Of a stretch of 64,000 nucleotides of DNA, positions 53,202 through 62,833 are shown in pieces. Where the stretch lies: NCBI RefSeq assembly GCF_000372725.1, contig NW_005202176.1:229152-293151 (forward strand), written 5' to 3'. The DNA comes from Emiliania huxleyi CCMP1516. Lineage: Eukaryota > Haptophyta > Isochrysidales > Noelaerhabdaceae. Under the pieces are notes generated by a model. The model had not been told where the DNA came from, ran no database searches, and saw nothing but the letters and a program-made list of their open reading frames with translations. The position numbers and the translations under genes were made by a program. Numbering within the stretch: position 1 is the stretch's first letter; the number at the start of each line of letters is the position of its first letter.

Positions 53202-55350
53202 ATGCAGCCGGGCCCTCCTCCCCGACCCTTCTCGGAACTGTCCTCGATGCAGGCGACGCACAACAACTGGATGTTCCCCGACGAGCCTGAGCCGGCCGTC
53301 GTCGACGCGACGTTCGACCGGACGCCGAAGCGCAAGAGAGACTGCGCCGCCGCGACCTTCGCGCCCGAGACGCCGCTCAAGTCGCTGGCGCACGACCTCA
53401 ACGCGGGCGGGTGGGTGGACAAGCTGTGCAAGCTCAAGAGCGGCGTCGACGCGCGCGCGGGCATCGTCGACAAGTCAAAGTGCAAGACGCACCAGCTGAC
53501 CGGCCACTCGGCGGGTGCGCCAATCATGGAGTACCACACGTCGAAGCTGCGCAAGAACTTTGCCGCGCACGAGATGCGGACCCACGAGGAGATCGAGCTG
53601 GTCTACGTGCTGCGAGGCTCGATCCTCATCTCGCTCAAGCAGCGCGGAGAGCACACTAAGACGCTCTACCGGCGCGCTCTCGACGCGGCCTCGCCTACCC
53701 CCCCTTGAACCATTGCTCACCAATGATCAGCCGTTAATGAACGATAGGCGCACTCTCGACGCGGGCGACCTCGCCTACTATCCCGGCTGGCAGCCGCACT
53801 CTTTGCTCTCCGTCGAGCACGCGCAGGCGCCGGGCGAATGCTCTTCTCAGACACTGTGACACTCATCATCCTCAGCATGGCTTGCTCTCTTCATCATCCT
53901 CTCCTCCTCTCAGGCGGTCTATACCTCCTATCCTCCTAGACACTTCCTAGACACTTCCTAGACACTTCCTCTCAGGCGGTCTACCTCGCGATTCGCTTCC
54001 TCGGCAACCAGCCGGTGTCGGTGGAGGAGCGGGAGACGGACAGCGTGGTGGTGTGGCGCCGCTCCGACACGGCCGAGAGCGACCTCGCAGAGGCGGGTCA
54101 GCCTACCCGCCTCCGCCACTCGAGCTCTCTGCATCTCTCCGTCTCCGGCGGCGAGTTGCGCGGACCGCACGGCTCAACCGCCGGCGCAGGCCACGACCAG
54201 CTCCTGCTGGCGACGAGGGGCGAGGTGCTCTACGGCGGCGCCGACGGCAAGATGCGCACTCTCACCGCGCCAGGTGCGCTCTTTGTTCCGCCGCGCGGCG
54301 ATGCGTGGTCCGCGACTTGTCTTCGACACTCTACCGTCAGCGTCAGCCTCAAAACAGAGGACGGCGTCTTTGTCATCAACGCCCTGAGCAACGCTGTTCC
54401 GTCCCCCCCCTGGACCGTCCACGACACGCCCCCCCCCCCCCCCCCGGCATGCTCTTTGTGCGACTTGTCCTCGAGACACGTCCAGGACCCCCCCCCCCCC
54501 CCTAGGCACGCTCTTTGTTCCTGCCGGCGCACCTCTGACCCTCTCGCCTGCGCCGGGCGCCGCGCCGCCGCCGCTGCCCGTGAGCAACAACGTCGCCTCG
54601 GCTCATCTCGGGCAATCTCCGCTCCTCTAGGCCCGCCGCCGCTGCTCGTGAGCATCAACTTCACCGAGCCGCGCCGCCGAGGCAGCGACGCCGACGCCTC
54701 GCACCACCACGCCAAGAAGGCGAAGCACCACACCGACGCCGACGCCTCGTTAAGCACGGTGCGGGGCTTGCAGCAAGCCTCGACAGACGGCGCGCCGTCA
54801 CCGGGCGCTGTTCACCCGGCGGGCGCTGTTGTCCCGCGGCATCCGGGCGCTACCCCGCGAGCAGCTCGCGCTCACGCGCTGTCGCCGGGCGCTCTGCGCA
54901 AGAAGTACGGCGTTGACGAGAAGGGGCGGGCTCACCGCCCGCTCCCAGGAGGGGGGCGTGCTGGGGCGGCGCGTCGGCCTAGATAGAGACACGTGGCACT
55001 CAGCCAGATGCATGACGATTGGACACCGGGCCGCTAGCGAGACGGAGAGAGGCCCGCACAGGAGCGACACACAGACCACACACGGACAAGACACCTCCGT
55101 CCTCGGGGCTGCACAACACACTCTGAGCCTCGGTCGCCCCCTCTCCTCCTCGGCCGCAAAGGCGCCGACCGCTGCTCCGGCAACGGCGAGCACGCATCCT
55201 CCTGCAGCCTCCTGGTCCCAGCGGCTGGCGAACCTCGTGCTCGAGGCTAAGGCGCTGAGCCAGCACGTGCCCATCCGCGGGCGGAAGGATGCGGGGCTGT
55301 CGCCGGGCGCTCTGCGCAAGAAGTACGGCGTTCCACCGTTAGAGCCGTAA
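53202..55350 (+). CDS. Double-cupin protein (possibly fused to the upstream dioxygenase)
   Basis: Exons 53202-53671 (or from 53253 if fused), 53748-53826, 53976-54273, 54506-54556 and 54631 onward. Cupin 1: APIMEYHTSKLRKNFAAHEM, HEEIELVYVLRGSILISL, then RRTLDAGDLAYYPGWQPHSL. Cupin 2: HDQLLLATRGEVLYGGADGK, LTAPGTLFVPAG and the last strand PPPLLVSINFTEP. A His/Lys-rich patch (HHHAKKAKHH) and a KRKR cluster before cupin 1 hint at nuclear location. The tail has LSPGALRKKYGV twice in the DNA (54878 and 55294); the second, followed by PPLEP and stop, is the likelier end. Metal ligands of cupin 1 are degenerate. Introns 53672-53747, 54274-54505 and 54557-54630 start with copies of the following exon. 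Confidence 0.6.
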
Positions 55351-56361
55351 GCGGTACGTAACATATTCTTCAGGTTCACCTCTGAAGCCCTGATACAAGA
55401 TTTTTGCCGTGCCGCGCCGTGCCCATGCCCATACCGCTAACTCGAGGGAGCGCAGGCAGCGGCCAGGGCGCCGGGACGCTCCCTCTCCAGACTCCACCGT
55501 GATGCTCCTCGCCATCATCGTCACCGCGACGTGTCATGTGTCAACTCGGCGGGACGGGCGTCGCCCGCGACATGCGCACGTAGCCCGACAACTTTCAAAC
55601 GCTCTGCAAGCCGCGGGCGGCTCCAACTGTCAATGTCGTCTCGCATTGCCGGTACGCGGCCTGGCTGCTCTCTCTCTCCTCCCCCCCACTCCCCATCGAG
55701 ACTGAGCCCCCGGTGAGCACGGGCTGCGGCGCGACCCTTGCCGTCCCCGCGCACGCAGGTCACCATGGCAGAGCTGCTTTGTCGTGCGTGCTCAAGCAGC
55801 GCGCAACGGTCGCGCCCACCTGTCACCTCGCCTCGCCGGCTGCATCCCGCTCGCGGCGGTCGCCACCATCCCTGGGTCACCGCCACTGCCCCTGTCCCTG
55901 CCGCCGCCGTCGCCGTCCGATTCCTCCCCGCCGCCCGGCCTGATCCGCGGCGTGCAACGCCCCCCACGCACAAACATGGGCACACACCTCGGCATCGCCG
56001 ACCCCCCAGCCCCCTGCCGCCGCCGCCGCCGTCACTGTCGCCCCCGCTTCCACCCACTTGCTTTACTGCCGGTGTACGCGTTTCGCTAACACTCAGGGCC
56101 CGTTTTGCATGACCTGTCTCCACTCTCGCTGCGGGCCCGTAAGACACTCGTAGACACAAGCACACACTCTCACTACACTCACTCACACACACTCAGCCCA
56201 CCCACAGCCGGCGCGCTCCTCCGCGCGCGAAAACCGAAATGCAGAGTGCACATCCACAAGGGCTAGTGTAAAATTCTTATTTCCGTGCACCTGTGTTTGT
56301 GCGAGTAAAGACAGAAAGAAAACACACGCGCGTAAAAAGCAACAAAAGTCACGAAAAAGCG
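55351..56361. other. Region without a recognised gene
   Basis: Open frames are Pro/Arg-rich. One plus-strand stretch near 55500-55560 (MLLAIIVTATCHV) looks like a signal or membrane segment but is not followed by a recognisable domain. Simple CACA/CTCACT runs occur at 56150-56200. Confidence 0.4.
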
Positions 56362-57360
56362 ATGAAGCTCACCCCGCTGATTCCCGTCGTCTCTCTCTCT
56401 CTGCTGGTTCCTTGCCAAAGCCTGGTGGCATTCAGCTCCGCTCCTGGCCAACGGCTACGCGCCCGCCCTCCGCTCTGCGTCGAGGTGGAGTGCGGCGTGC
56501 AGCGGACCGCGAGCGGTGGGCTCGGCATTCAAGTGGATGAACGGAACGCTATCGCCACATCGGACGGTCAAGAGACCTTGCGTGCGGGCGACATCATCGT
56601 CGCTGTGGACGGTGTGCGCCTAGACGGACGTCCCGTCGCGACCGTGCTCGAGCCAAAGGCAGAGTACATCTTCACCGTCGAGCGAGGTAGCGCAAGCGCA
56701 GAGTCGACACTCCTCCGCCTGACGGCTGCACACGCACAGGCTTCCGAGGAGGAGGCGGCGGAGATCCTGCGCGGCATTGAGGGCGCGGCCACGGCGCTGC
56801 AGCAGGACGCGGCGCCAGTAGCTTCAGCCGACTTGCTCGGCTTTTGGCGGCTTCGGTGGGCCTCCGACCCCGCACTTGCGGCCGGGTTTACTGGGTACGG
56901 CTCGGTGGCAGGCTGCAGGCTCGTCGCCTCGTGGCAGCGGCTGGCCGAGGCGGAGCCGACGCTGCAGGTGGTTGAGGTGATAGCGGACAGCAACATTGGA
57001 GTCCACCAGGTCGCCGCCCGCAAAGGCAGGTGGGAGGTGGGAGGCGTGGGGGGCAGTGACGCTCCCGCGCTGAGCGAGCTCTACTCGCGGCTCGAGTACG
57101 CGGACGCCATGGTTTCCGCCGAGCCCGTGCGCACCGACCGCTCCCTCGCCTATGTGAGCGACACGATGAGAGTCGATCGCGGCGCCGACGGCTTGCTGCT
57201 CGTGTACGTGAAGGAGGAGGCGTCGACCGCGACGGGTGAGCTGCAGCGGCTGCTGGCCACGCCCGTGGCGGGCGAGAGCATGCCGCGGTGGCAGCAAGCG
57301 GACCTGATGCGCCGCTACTCGAATGGGCCGGACGCTGAGGCGGGGTCGGTCCTCGGGTAA
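56362..57360 (+). CDS. Plastid-targeted PDZ + PAP/fibrillin-like protein
   Basis: 332 residues from the ATG at 56362, chosen because it starts a signal peptide (MKLTPLIPVVSLSLLVPCQS). It is followed by VAFSSAP, an ASAF-like cleavage site used for import into secondary red plastids. Residues ~45-110 form a PDZ-like domain (GGLGIQVDERNAI ... LRAGDIIVAVDGVRLDGRP ... YIFTVERG). Residues ~150-320 resemble the plastid-lipid-associated PAP/fibrillin lipocalin-like domain: ADLLGFWRLRWASDP, GYGSVAGCRLVASWQ and VSDTMRVDRGADGLLLVYVK (plant form LDEDLRISRG..FVLVK). Fibrillins coat plastoglobules and bind lipids. Single exon. Confidence 0.62.
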   Translation: MKLTPLIPVVSLSLLVPCQSLVAFSSAPGQRLRARPPLCVEVECGVQRTASGGLGIQVDERNAIATSDGQETLRAGDIIVAVDGVRLDGRPVATVLEPKAEYIFTVERGSASAESTLLRLTAAHAQASEEEAAEILRGIEGAATALQQDAAPVASADLLGFWRLRWASDPALAAGFTGYGSVAGCRLVASWQRLAEAEPTLQVVEVIADSNIGVHQVAARKGRWEVGGVGGSDAPALSELYSRLEYADAMVSAEPVRTDRSLAYVSDTMRVDRGADGLLLVYVKEEASTATGELQRLLATPVAGESMPRWQQADLMRRYSNGPDAEAGSVLG

Positions 57361-59027
57361 ACGGCTAAAACCGGACCCATCAACATAAGCAAGGCATGTA
57401 GCCGTTATGTCCCCACCAGCGCACCTGTTGCTGCGCTGTGCGAGTTCACTGCTTGCTCTCTGCCTCTCCCCGCAAACAAACCATATCTGGTCTCATGCAT
57501 AAAGCGCACGGGTGCCGGGCGATAGCTGCGGCAATCTCTTGCTAGTATGATCCAGTTGCGTCGGATCTGTCACTGTGTCTTCGTCCAACATTTTTTTCGC
57601 TCCACGGGGTGGCAAGGCTGCATCTTCAGCCAAGTGCTCGAGATCGTCACGCCTGAGACACACAGCATCGGTGAAGGAGGGCATGTTGCTCCCGAGTGGA
57701 GCCGCATCCGCGCAGGGTGCCATGATTGGCCGGTCGGGGGTTTGGCGATGCCCAAGCCAGCCTATCTTAGCGCGGGAGACCACCTTAGCGGGAGTGGTCG
57801 AGTGTAGACATCGCGGATTGGGAGCGCGAGCGGTCGGCCATGTTTGCCGCACGGTTGGCGAGAATAATCACGACGCCATATAGCTGGTAGCGCCAAAGGA
57901 GGTTGGAAAATAAGTCCGAGGCGCCTGGGCGCCGCGGGAAAGGCTCATGAAGGACGAATATGAGGTGGGTCCCTTCGGTCTTTGTGGCTGGGAAAACGCA
58001 CTATCCTCGGCGTCGGATCCCTCGGATGACTTGCTGCCTGGCGCTGGTGGGTAGCCAAAGTAGACCCACCTGAAGGCAGCGATAGCCCTCGTATGGTTCC
58101 CCCTGGGCGTAGGAGATAATCGTGCGTGGTGACCGGGGGCATGCTAACCGCAACAGTCGTGCAACCGGGCCGTCAGTGTAGGGAACGCTCTCGTTCGGAG
58201 CGTCGGAGCTGTTGTCGAGAGCATCGCAGACGTTGCTGTCCTTATTCTCCGCCGGGGTAGGCAGTGGTTTCAAAATGCCCATTCGCCGCAGACCAATCAA
58301 GAGCAGCCCTTCCCGGTAGGTCGGCAAGCTGGCCAGACAGACCTCGCCTAAGAGCTAGGCTGCGCGTTGAGATATGAAAGGGATCAGCACTCACTGGTGC
58401 TGGCCGCTGTGCATGTGGCGCTCCGCCGCGGTGGCGTGTGTGCAGTTGTGGCGATCGACGCGTGTTTTTCCTCGAATGTGTGACTGAGACTGTGCACCGA
58501 TCTTGTTTACAGCCATCAAGGTGCCGAGGTCACGCGGGAAGGGCGATTCAGCAGCGGCTGCTGTAACAAGTAGCGCGACGCGCGAGACAGACATGTTGTA
58601 GATGTGCGTGTGAGCTGCGCAAAGCTGGGAGCTGAGAGAGAGGATGCGGAACGTTGCTCGTTGGGGACGTCCGAATTTCCGCGATGACTAAATACGAAAA
58701 TTACGTAAGAGCCACAACCCCCTCTCTCTTTTCTCCCAGTAAATAAATAAATAAATAAAACGGACACCTCTACTAGGAGATGGGTAAAAAGGAACAGGTC
58801 CCCGCCCTTGCGATCTTTGTGCAGGGTTCTTTGTGGGTGTGGTCGGCGACTAGCCGGGGTCGTCCTCCCGTCGATCTGGCAGCCACTCGATCGCCCAGTA
58901 AGCTAAAAGTACGTACATTGAAAATGCAGTTCACCTACGGGTATGTTCGTAAGAGCCACATACACTGAAAATGTACGTAAGAGCCACATCCAGTAAGCTA
59001 AAAGTACATTGAAAATTGGACCTATGC
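57361..59027. other. Long region without a recognised gene
   Basis: Frames of ~110 residues on the minus strand (57493-57852, 58001-58327) match nothing known to me. A TAAA run lies at 58739-58757. Near 58893-59018 the units CAGTAAGCTAAAAGTAC, ACATTGAAAAT and CGTAAGAGCCACAT each occur two or three times, giving a short irregular tandem tract. Confidence 0.4.
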
Positions 59028-60260
59028 CTATTTCGTTGCACTCTCACCTCGACCACGTTCGCGTCCGTCAAACCCGTCAAAGCCGGCGAGGAAGTGGACC
59101 GCAGCGTGCTCCGCCGAGGATGACAGCGTGCCACGCGCGGGACCGCCGCCGCCACCGCCACCGCTCCCCGGCACGGTTAGCCGGCGCGCGTACTCTCCCA
59201 TCAGGTGCGCGGCACTCACGCTGAAGACGGCGGCGCTGCACGCGCGAGCGACGCCCCTCGGCGCGGCGGGCGCGAGCGAGGTGAGCGCACGGTAGGAGAG
59301 CCAGCTGGCGACCTCGAGCCTCGCGGCGGGGTGCAAGGAGAGCACCCCTAGCCCAGCCGCCCAGCCGATCCTGTGGCAGGCCCCGCCGCCCACGTGCAGC
59401 AGCGCCGCGGAGAGGCCACCGAGGCAAGCGCGGGCGGCGGCGGCTCGCAGCACACGGGAGAGCATCTGCCGCGGCCGCCGCCGCCACGCGCCCACGGACT
59501 GGACCACGCTCGCGGGCACGGCGCGGCACAGCCCGAGCCTGGTCCCGTCCGCCCACCCGGCCGCCGCCGCGAGAGCAGTCGAGCCGGCGCTACCTCGCCT
59601 CGCGCCGTCGGCCTGCGCCCTGCAAGCCGCCTGCACGGCGACCGAGGCGAGGACGGGGCTGCCCAGGGGCGGCGGCGCGGCGAGGAACTCCAGTGCGCGA
59701 GCCTCGACGGCTTCGGCGACGGCGGACGGCGGCTCGAGAGGCTGGATCGCTGCCACGGCCGCCGCCGCCCGCTGCGCCGCCGTCGCCGCCTCGGCCGCAT
59801 ACGAGTCGAGAAGATGCCACAAGGCGAGACAGGCGGCGGCAGTGGTGGCAGCGGCGTGCGCGTGCTCCCTCCACCTGGATCGTCCGCGACATGGCCGCGA
59901 TTGTGACGGCTCCGGCCGACCCGCAGAGAGCGCGGCCGACAGGACAACACCGGCGTGAAGGGCGGAGCGGGGCGCCACCTCGTCCGGCCGCACAGCGCAC
60001 GTTAGCGCGCCTGCCGCCGCGCCTGCAATCGACGCACGCAGTGGCAACTGGCGTGGCCGGCCGAGTGAGCGGAGGCTCAGCATCGCACCATGCCACGTCG
60101 CACAGAGCGTGGCGAGCGCGGCGCCGAGGCCAGCCGGTCGGGCGTCTCCCGTGAGGCCAAAACTCAACGCAGGGCGCCGCACCGCACGGAGGGCGCAGCC
60201 CGCGAGCCAGCCGCATGCGAAGCAGCGAGCCACGCCGACGATCGGTGTTGCGAACGACAT
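59028..60260 (-). CDS. Multipass membrane protein, TMEM135/Tim17-like
   Basis: 410 residues from the ATG at 60260, single exon. It has many Ala/Gly/Leu-rich helices: PIVGVARCFACGWLAGCALR, RASIAGAAAGALTC, ALHAGVVLSAALSAGR, HAAATTAAACLALWHLL, SAALLHVGGGACHRIGWAAGLGVL. Segments such as LHPAARLEVASWLSYRALTSL resemble TMEM135, where an aliphatic strand is followed by RxELAxYxxxRAxES. TMEM135 is a peroxisomal/mitochondrial membrane protein with weak Tim17 similarity. The C-terminal 50 residues are polar with a Gly run. The assignment is tentative; another small-residue-rich membrane family is possible. Confidence 0.45.
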   Translation of the reverse strand: MSFATPIVGVARCFACGWLAGCALRAVRRPALSFGLTGDARPAGLGAALATLCATWHGAMLSLRSLGRPRQLPLRASIAGAAAGALTCAVRPDEVAPRSALHAGVVLSAALSAGRPEPSQSRPCRGRSRWREHAHAAATTAAACLALWHLLDSYAAEAATAAQRAAAAVAAIQPLEPPSAVAEAVEARALEFLAAPPPLGSPVLASVAVQAACRAQADGARRGSAGSTALAAAAGWADGTRLGLCRAVPASVVQSVGAWRRRPRQMLSRVLRAAAARACLGGLSAALLHVGGGACHRIGWAAGLGVLSLHPAARLEVASWLSYRALTSLAPAAPRGVARACSAAVFSVSAAHLMGEYARRLTVPGSGGGGGGGPARGTLSSSAEHAAVHFLAGFDGFDGRERGRGESATK

Positions 60261-61831
60261 ACGCGGAGGTTTCTCTTTTTTTCTCCGCTTTTCTTCACTG
60301 GATTAGAGAAACAGATCTTCCAAACTCGGTGTCGAACCACCAGCCCGACGCTCACTACAAGTGACAGCGGGTTGCACACAGACACAGTGTTCGAACCAAA
60401 ATCCAAAAAGACAGAAATCGGTCTCAGCCCTACCTGGCCGTTCTATATTATAGAATGGCATCCTATAATGTAGAATGGCGTCTCGCGCGCGCTCACCCGG
60501 CCGCCTCGCAGCCCCAGCGGCCGGGGGGCGCTTGCCGGGGTTGAGGCTGGTCACACACAGGCGCCACTTTAACGCGGCGAGCCAGAGGAGTCACACAGGA
60601 GAGCCCCCAACATGCCACATTTTCAGCAGCAGACGGGCCGCGGTGAGGGCCCATTCTACATCGAAGAATGGGGTCCGCCGCCGTCCCCCACGGCCTCCTC
60701 ACGCCCCCAGCGGCAGCGTGCCGCTCGGCCAGACTGGTGGGGTTCGCGGCAAGCGCCAGTTCAACACAGAGAAGCCCAACAGTCCGCAAATGAGAGTCAT
60801 CCCCCCCGCCCCGGCAAACCAGAGCAGACGCCGGGGGCCGCGTATGGCGAAAGCAAACGCACGACGGCCGCCGGCAGCCGTTGAGCCGCTGCCGCCGTTC
60901 GAGCCTTGGATGTCCGTCCGTCGCCGCCTGTGGCGAGGGCAGTGGAAGTGTGAGATTTGTGCTCGCAAGTGGTGGGCGGGCGAAAGGGTCGGGCGGCAGA
61001 AGTGAGCAGACAGCGCGAATGCGGTCTACCTATGTCACATCTACTCCTCGTGTCACCTAGTCATGGTCCTCGCTTCCCTGCCCGGTCTCCGAGTCCTGCG
61101 CCTCGCCTGAGTCCTCGTCCAAGTTCGAGTAGTCCTCTCCTCGTCTCTTCGTCCTCGTCTTCGTCCTCTTCGTCGATCTCGTCGAGCCGGGTGGCTGGTC
61201 GCGGCGGCGGGGAGACCTCCTGCGCTCCCCAGGCGGCCTCACCGGAGCCTGCGGCGTGCTTGGGCCTGGCAGGGGGCGGTAGGGGGTGCGCTCAGTACAG
61301 TCGGGGGCCTGCACGCGCGGAAACGCGAAAAAAGAAACGCACTTTTCGGGCTGGATGTCGCGGGGGAGGGTGACTGCACCAAAACCCGCGAAGAATCGAG
61401 AAGGGAACTTGAGATTGGCCTGCGCCGCATTTAGATATCTAGTGTCCAGTGGTCGAATTGTGTCGGCGGGCCGAGTGTCGTTTCGCCTCTGTCGTTGGGG
61501 ACCCTCTGAGGCCAAAATCAGCCAAGAGAGGCCACAGAGGCGGCACAGAGTCAGAGTCAAACCCTCTGTGCCGCCAAGCAAGCCAGGGGTCCGACCCATC
61601 CTCAGAGGGGGGTCTGAGGCCTCAGAGCGTCTACAACCCCCTAGTTATACATCACGCAAAGAAAAAATAAAGGAGCTGCGTGGCGGTGCCGTCCTTCTCG
61701 GTTGTCCGTTTTCTTTCTCTCTTTTCTCAGGGTGTATTTCCGTAAGCTTTTCAGATATTACTTCTCACGTTATATCATCTTTCGTGATCCAATGCTTCTT
61801 CTTGCATCAGTCGTGAAATCTCCGCGGATAG
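60261..61831. other. Region without a recognised gene
   Basis: Positions 60442-60480 hold a small imperfect palindrome built on TATAGAATGGC and TGTAGAATGGC, and TACATCGAAGAATGG recurs at 60657-60671. Minus-strand codons at 61060-61200 give a basic-then-acidic run (TKRTKTRTKRRGEDYSNLDE) that may be the end of an unrecognised gene. Reversed R1 sequence lies at 61698-61726. Confidence 0.4.
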
Positions 61832-62764
61832 CCTAGTGAATGGTTGGGTAGTAGGGCTAGAGGGTCGCTCTACACTTAGCCTCTGCAGCGAGCAAGCGCT
61901 CAACTTAGCCCCCGCACGGAGCCGGGCTCGGACTTAGACGCTGTATGGTCGGGGGCCATGAACTTAGACGGCACAAGGCCAAATCCGGGTAAAACCCGGG
62001 TATACCTGCAAAAGTCCAGGTTTACCCGAAAAATACCTGGACGCGTCCCGACCAACGTATGCCGCGCACGACGCCATATCGCCTTGTCCCAGGGCCAGTG
62101 CGCTACTTGCGGCGCGCAACTCCTGCTCAAGTACGCGCACCGTACCATGTGCTGCCGCTATGCGTGCCTTAAGGCGGCTGCGGCGAAGCGGCGGGCGCGG
62201 CATGCCGATGGCAGTGCGGACGATGCGGTTGCGATGTGTTCTGCTTCAAGATCGTGGCGGTGCTTGGCATGCACTTGTGCGATCCCAATCAGCTCATCGC
62301 AACGCGAAGCAGCGCAACAAGCTGGCTGCTGCCAACAAGGCCCTATGCTAGATCTACCTCACGCGCGGATCGTTCAAAGAGGACCAGCATACACAGGCTT
62401 CTCTGACATGCGTTTGTTTGAGCTTGAGGCTATTTATGTGAGAAATGTTTGGCTAGAGATTGCGCTCAAGAAGAGCAACGAGAATCGGAAGAGGAGGATG
62501 CTGAGGCGGCGATTGCTGAGGCATGAGGAGGATCGATCCGGATTAGAAGGCGCCCGCCGCAGGCGAAGAAAATTTGGGGGCTAGCGCCGTATCGTTGATC
62601 ACGGTGGGAGCCTCTTGGCCCCAGGCTGTGCCACGGCCGACTTAGCCGATGTAAGAGGCTCTCGCTGATCTTAGACCGCGTAAGCACCCCAGCGTGACTA
62701 GTCACACTTAGACCCGCTCAGCCTCGAGGCTCAGAACTTAGACTACTACCCAACCAGTGCCTAG
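61832..62764 (+). mobile_element. Small inverted-repeat DNA element with a 208-residue frame
   Basis: Left end CTAGTGAATGGTTGGGTAG (61833-61854) matches the reverse of 62742-62764, sharing TGGTTGGGTAGTAG exactly and CTAG at the tip. The word ACTTAGAC recurs near both ends. Inside, 61958-62584 (plus strand, ATG) encodes 208 residues with CATCGAQ, MCCRYACLKAA and a long basic C-terminal helix (KKSNENRKRRMLRRRLLRH), a zinc-binding/basic composition like small transposon-encoded DNA-binding proteins. No DDE or HUH catalytic motif was found, so it may be non-autonomous. No target duplication was seen. Confidence 0.45.
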
Positions 62765-62833
62765 TGTGACGCCCAGCGAGGGGCGTGCCTCTCCATGACC
62801 GTACCGCCCACGCACCCGACGGTGCGTGGAGCA

